From an uncultured Bryobacterales bacterium (lineage in GTDB: Bacteria; Acidobacteriota; Terriglobia; Bryobacterales; UBA6623), in NCBI GenBank assembly GCA_946887065.1, contig CAMPKL010000137.1, positions 1-8,019 on the forward strand: DNA of 8,019 bases. Reading direction: 5' to 3'. The notes beneath the pieces were generated by a model. It was not told the DNA's origin. It was given only the letters and a program-made list of their open reading frames with translations, and searched no databases. Numbering within the stretch: position 1 is the stretch's first letter; every line of letters starts with the position of its first letter. Below are positions 5,875 to 8,019 of the stretch, one piece after another. A program made the translations under genes and the position numbers.

Positions 5875-6306
5875 CTACATCGCCTGGTCTAGGTCCTCTG
5901 TAATCAAGCCAATCTTATCGACGCCCGCGCCCTTGCCGATGTCGATGACACGCGCCACGTCCCCATAGTCCAACGAAGGGGCGCCACGAACGAACATCAC
6001 TCGCTCGGCTCTCGTCTTAAACACTTCGAAGAGCTGGCTTTCGAGCGTGTTCCAGGCGGCGGGATCCCGGTTAATCATGAGCGCGCCGTCGGCCGTGATG
6101 GAAACAACCACCGTCCGGTCATCGTCGGGCGGAGGCTCATTGGCATCCTCCGGATTGGGCTGGGGCACCAACGCCTCAAGGCCCTTCGGGGTGAGCGGAG
6201 TGATGACCATAAAGATGATCAACAGAACCAGCAAGACGTCGATCAACGGCGTCAGGTTCATGTCGCTTGTGGGCCCGCTTTTGGAGCCGCCTGTTGACAT
6301 ACTCAT
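5875..6306 (-). CDS. exbD: ExbD/TolR biopolymer transport protein, second copy
   Basis: This 143-residue protein is an ExbD/TolR family subunit of the inner-membrane proton channel that energises TonB. The short cytoplasmic N-terminus leads to DMNLTPLIDVLLVLLIIFMVITP (15-37), the single membrane helix, with the conserved proton-carrying Asp at position 23 (equivalent to Asp25 of E. coli ExbD). A Pro/Asp-rich linker (about 50-64) connects to the periplasmic domain, which shows the family's strand pattern (TVVVSITADGALMINRD, ERVMFVRGAPSLDYGDVARVIDIGKGAGVDKIGLIT). The start at 6306 is preceded by GGAG with a nine-base gap. It lies 35 bases after the first exbD and shares the helix almost exactly with it, but differs in the linker and C-terminus. 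ExbD and TolR cannot be separated by sequence alone; the tonB neighbour favours ExbD. Confidence 0.93.
   Translation of the reverse strand: MSMSTGGSKSGPTSDMNLTPLIDVLLVLLIIFMVITPLTPKGLEALVPQPNPEDANEPPPDDDRTVVVSITADGALMINRDPAAWNTLESQLFEVFKTRAERVMFVRGAPSLDYGDVARVIDIGKGAGVDKIGLITEDLDQAM
6200..6225. repeat. 26-base direct repeat, copy in second exbD
   Basis: These 26 bases are identical to 6676-6701 in the first exbD. They encode the end of the membrane helix (LLIIFMVIT region), and every synonymous site agrees, while neighbouring conserved codons of the two genes differ. Tight constraint or gene conversion between the paralogues could explain this. Confidence 0.85.
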
Positions 6307-6341
6307 ATCGTTTTTCTCCAGCTACCTTTCCGTCGATCCGC

Positions 6342-6782
6342 TTACAGGACCGCCGTGGCGGTCGCGTCCTCTTTTTCGGTCAGCAGGCCAACTTGATCGA
6401 CGCCGACCGCTCTCAAAATGTTCACGACTTCGACGACGCGCTCGTAGCTTGAGCGGGCGTCGCATTTAAGATAGACGGTCTTGTCCAATCGATTGCTGAC
6501 GATATCGCCGACTTGGGCCGCCAACTCTTCTTCGGTCACGCGTTGCGTTCCGAGGAAAGCCTGGCCGTCGCGCGTCACGGCAACCAAAACAGCGTCCTCT
6601 TGGTCCGCCTCTTTCATCGCGATCGGATTGCGGGTGCGAACCAGATCGACGCTGACGCCTTTGGAAAGCATCGGCGTGATGACCATAAAGATGATCAACA
6701 GGACCAACATCACGTCAACCATGGGGGTCACGTTGATGTCGGACACCATGTTGCTGGCCTTTTTGTCGTCTTTTCTAGACAT
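6342..6782 (-). CDS. exbD: ExbD/TolR biopolymer transport protein, first copy
   Basis: This 146-residue ExbD/TolR family protein has a charged N-terminus (SRKDDKK), then SDINVTPMVDVMLVLLIIFMVITP (14-37), which is the single inner-membrane helix with the essential Asp at position 23. The periplasmic part contains AVLVAVTRDGQAFLGTQRVT and KTVYLKCDARSSYERVVEVVNILRAVGVDQVGLLTE, the usual ExbD fold with one cysteine. Together with ExbB it makes the proton-driven motor acting on TonB. GGGAG lies nine bases before the ATG at 6782. It is separated from exbB by a 97-base spacer with a strong hairpin and followed closely by the second exbD. Tandem exbD pairs are common in several phyla; the two copies may sit together in one dimer or in alternative motors. 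Confidence 0.94.
   Translation of the reverse strand: MSRKDDKKASNMVSDINVTPMVDVMLVLLIIFMVITPMLSKGVSVDLVRTRNPIAMKEADQEDAVLVAVTRDGQAFLGTQRVTEEELAAQVGDIVSNRLDKTVYLKCDARSSYERVVEVVNILRAVGVDQVGLLTEKEDATATAVL
6676..6701. repeat. 26-base direct repeat, copy in first exbD
   Basis: This is the partner of the 26-base sequence at 6200-6225, encoding the same membrane-helix segment in the first exbD. The two copies are in direct orientation 476 bases apart, so recombination between them could in principle fuse the two exbD genes in frame. Confidence 0.85.
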
Positions 6783-6811
6783 GGAAACTTACTCCCTTTT
6801 CGTCCGGCGAC

Positions 6812-6834
6812 CGGCGGCCCTGAGTGGGCCGCCG
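6812..6834 (-). repeat. Intercistronic hairpin between exbB and first exbD
   Basis: CGGCGGCCC (6812-6820) and GGGCCGCCG (6826-6834) form a perfect 9-base GC-only stem around the 5-base loop TGAGT (plus strand). It lies 45 bases downstream of the exbB stop and about 30 bases before the exbD start. No U-tract follows on the minus strand, so full termination is not expected. It may mark an RNA cleavage or stabilisation point. Confidence 0.6.
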
Positions 6835-6879
6835 ACGCTCAAACGGTTTGGCCTTGTTCTTCGTCCACTAGATCGGCGC

Positions 6880-7608
6880 TTACTTAGCGGCGGCTTTCGC
6901 CGTGCGCTTCAGGAAGTAGTCGACCAACTCGGAGCTGGAGTTTTCCATCTCAACGTCCAAGGCTTCCACCTGTGAGTTGAAGTAGTTGAACATCCAGACA
7001 GCGGGAATGGCGACGAACAGGCCGATGGCCGTAGCGACCAAGGCTTCCGAAATGCCGCCGGCAACAGCGCCGAGACCCGTGGATTTCTCTTGCGAAATGC
7101 CCTGGAAGGCGTTGATGATACCGACGACGGTGCCGAACAAGCCGACGAACGGCGCGGTGGAGCCGATCGTTGCCAGGCCGCTGAGGCCCTTGTTGAGTTC
7201 AGCATGCGCAATCGCCTGGGCCCGCTCCAGGGCACGATTCGACGATTCAATCAATTCACCGGGAATTTCGGTGCTCATCTCGTGAGCCTGAAACTCCTGC
7301 AATCCCGCCACGACGACCTTGGCCAAATGGCTCTTCTTGTAGCGTTCCGCCAACTTAACCGCCTCTCCGAGCTTGCCCTCGCGCAGGGCGCCGGCCACAG
7401 CGGGAGCAAACTGTCTGGACTGCTTTTTGGCGGCGCTAAAGGCCAACCAACGATCGATCATGACGCCGATAGACCATGCGGACATCAAGAACATGGTGAT
7501 AACGACAGCTCTCGCTGCGAAACCCATCTGGTTCCACATCGACACCATGTCGAAACCGACTTCGCTCTGCAATAGCAGAAATCCCCAAACCGAAAACTGA
7601 CCTAGCAT
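6880..7608 (-). CDS. exbB: MotA/TolQ/ExbB proton channel family protein (ExbB)
   Basis: This 242-residue protein is the channel subunit of the ExbB/ExbD/TonB motor in the inner membrane. The first membrane helix is at about 34-55 (AVVITMFLMSAWSIGVMIDRW), followed by a long cytoplasmic region, then the family-defining helices LATIGSTAPFVGLFGTVVGI (145-164) and GGISEALVATAIGLFVAIPA (184-203). Thr147, Thr160 and Thr193 in these helices are at positions typical of the polar residues lining the pore. The N-terminal 20 residues are mildly hydrophobic and may sit at the membrane surface. AGGAGG lies nine bases before the ATG at 7608, the best ribosome binding site in the window. Neighbours tonB and two exbD genes favour ExbB over TolQ. 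The length is normal. Confidence 0.94.
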   Translation of the reverse strand: MLGQFSVWGFLLLQSEVGFDMVSMWNQMGFAARAVVITMFLMSAWSIGVMIDRWLAFSAAKKQSRQFAPAVAGALREGKLGEAVKLAERYKKSHLAKVVVAGLQEFQAHEMSTEIPGELIESSNRALERAQAIAHAELNKGLSGLATIGSTAPFVGLFGTVVGIINAFQGISQEKSTGLGAVAGGISEALVATAIGLFVAIPAVWMFNYFNSQVEALDVEMENSSSELVDYFLKRTAKAAAK

Positions 7609-7640
7609 CTAACACTTCCTCCTGATCAGACGATACAAAT

Positions 7641-7702
7641 GAGCCGCAGACCGACCCTTAACGGTTGCTGCAAGCCCTACCAGCCAGCTGGTCTGACGGC
7701 TC
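7641..7702 (-). repeat. Long imperfect stem between tonB and exbB
   Basis: GAGCCGCAGACC (7641-7652) pairs with GGTCTGACGGCTC (7690-7702): 12 base pairs with one bulged base at 7696, enclosing 37 bases. The loop holds part of a competing small hairpin, ACCAG with CTGGT (7680-7693). On the minus strand the stem ends about 32 bases before the exbB ATG and is not followed by a U-tract. It may be an mRNA processing or stabilising structure, or an alternative-fold leader. Confidence 0.55.
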
Positions 7703-7753
7703 GCACGTCCGCTCGTAATAGAAAAACCTGTTCCTCTTCGTTCCTGCCGGACC

Positions 7754-8019
7754 TTAGCGGCCCAGTGTGAACACAACGTTAATTTGCGTCGCCACCTCTA
7801 CCGGTTGGCCGTTGAGCAAAGTCGGCTTGTACTGCCACTGCTGCACGGCGGACAGGGCGGCCTGGATCAACATCGGATGGCCTTCGATCACCTCCAGCTC
7901 CTGGATGTTTCCGTCCTTTCCGATGACGGCCGATAACTGGACCGTCCCTTGGATACGGGCGGACTTGGCCAAAGGCGGATAGACCGGATTCACGCGGCGG
8001 AGCATACGCGCCTGCTGGA
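7754..8019 (-). CDS. tonB: TonB family energy transducer, C-terminal part (cut by window edge)
   Basis: Only the last 87 complete codons are in the window; the frame is open through the right edge, so the ATG at 8005 is internal, not the start. The visible part is the TonB C-terminal domain: VNPVYPPLAKSARIQGTVQL, IGKDGNIQELEVIEGHPMLIQAAL and VQQWQYKPTLLNGQPVEV, ending in the beta strand ATQINVVFTLGR. This domain reaches across the periplasm and contacts the TonB box of outer-membrane receptors, passing on energy from ExbB/ExbD. The missing part should hold the N-terminal membrane anchor and proline-rich spacer. It is the first visible gene of the operon, 145 bases before exbB. Confidence 0.93.
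   Translation of the reverse strand, partial: QQARMLRRVNPVYPPLAKSARIQGTVQLSAVIGKDGNIQELEVIEGHPMLIQAALSAVQQWQYKPTLLNGQPVEVATQINVVFTLGR

Overview
The window looks like a piece of chromosome from a GC-rich, Gram-negative, environmental bacterium, most likely Acidobacteriota. The strongest taxonomic clue is the minus-strand cluster tonB, exbB, exbD, exbD, TPR lipoprotein. From memory, this order and the style of the TPR protein (a lipoprotein with the stretches TIGVIKW, QPRMDARAEM and NPDYADAMIYLNLLERERAD) are typical of Acidobacteriota. The assignment rests on recognition of families, not on a database search.

Layout from left to right. Positions 1-118 are non-coding as far as can be told. A plus-strand gene at 119-544 encodes a rifampin ADP-ribosyltransferase (Arr) with all three catalytic residues. 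It converges on a minus-strand membrane fatty acid desaturase (577-1407); a small GC-rich hairpin lies between their stops. Positions 1408-1842 hold no convincing gene but carry two inverted repeats and a five-unit tandem array of a 10-base repeat. The minus-strand rel/spoT gene (1843-4041) encodes a full-length bifunctional (p)ppGpp synthetase/hydrolase with both active sites intact. Its upstream side is marked by a rho-independent terminator for the preceding minus-strand gene, a small unidentified putative lipoprotein (about 4141-4773).

From 4926 to the right edge everything is on the minus strand and reads as one unit: tonB (cut by the window edge), exbB/tolQ, two exbD paralogues and a TPR lipoprotein, closed by a second terminator. 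TonB, ExbB and ExbD form the inner-membrane motor that uses the proton gradient to power outer-membrane transport. The TPR lipoprotein is probably an associated envelope protein. Three of the four spacers in this operon contain a clean inverted repeat without a U-tract, which could tune the levels of the different subunits.

No CRISPR array, insertion sequence, transposase, tRNA or rRNA was seen. I found no clear new multi-gene system. The most unusual items are the decamer array and inverted element at 1669-1790, the intercistronic hairpins of the tonB/exb operon, the near-identical stem sequences of the two terminators, and the terminator sitting right at the rel start region.
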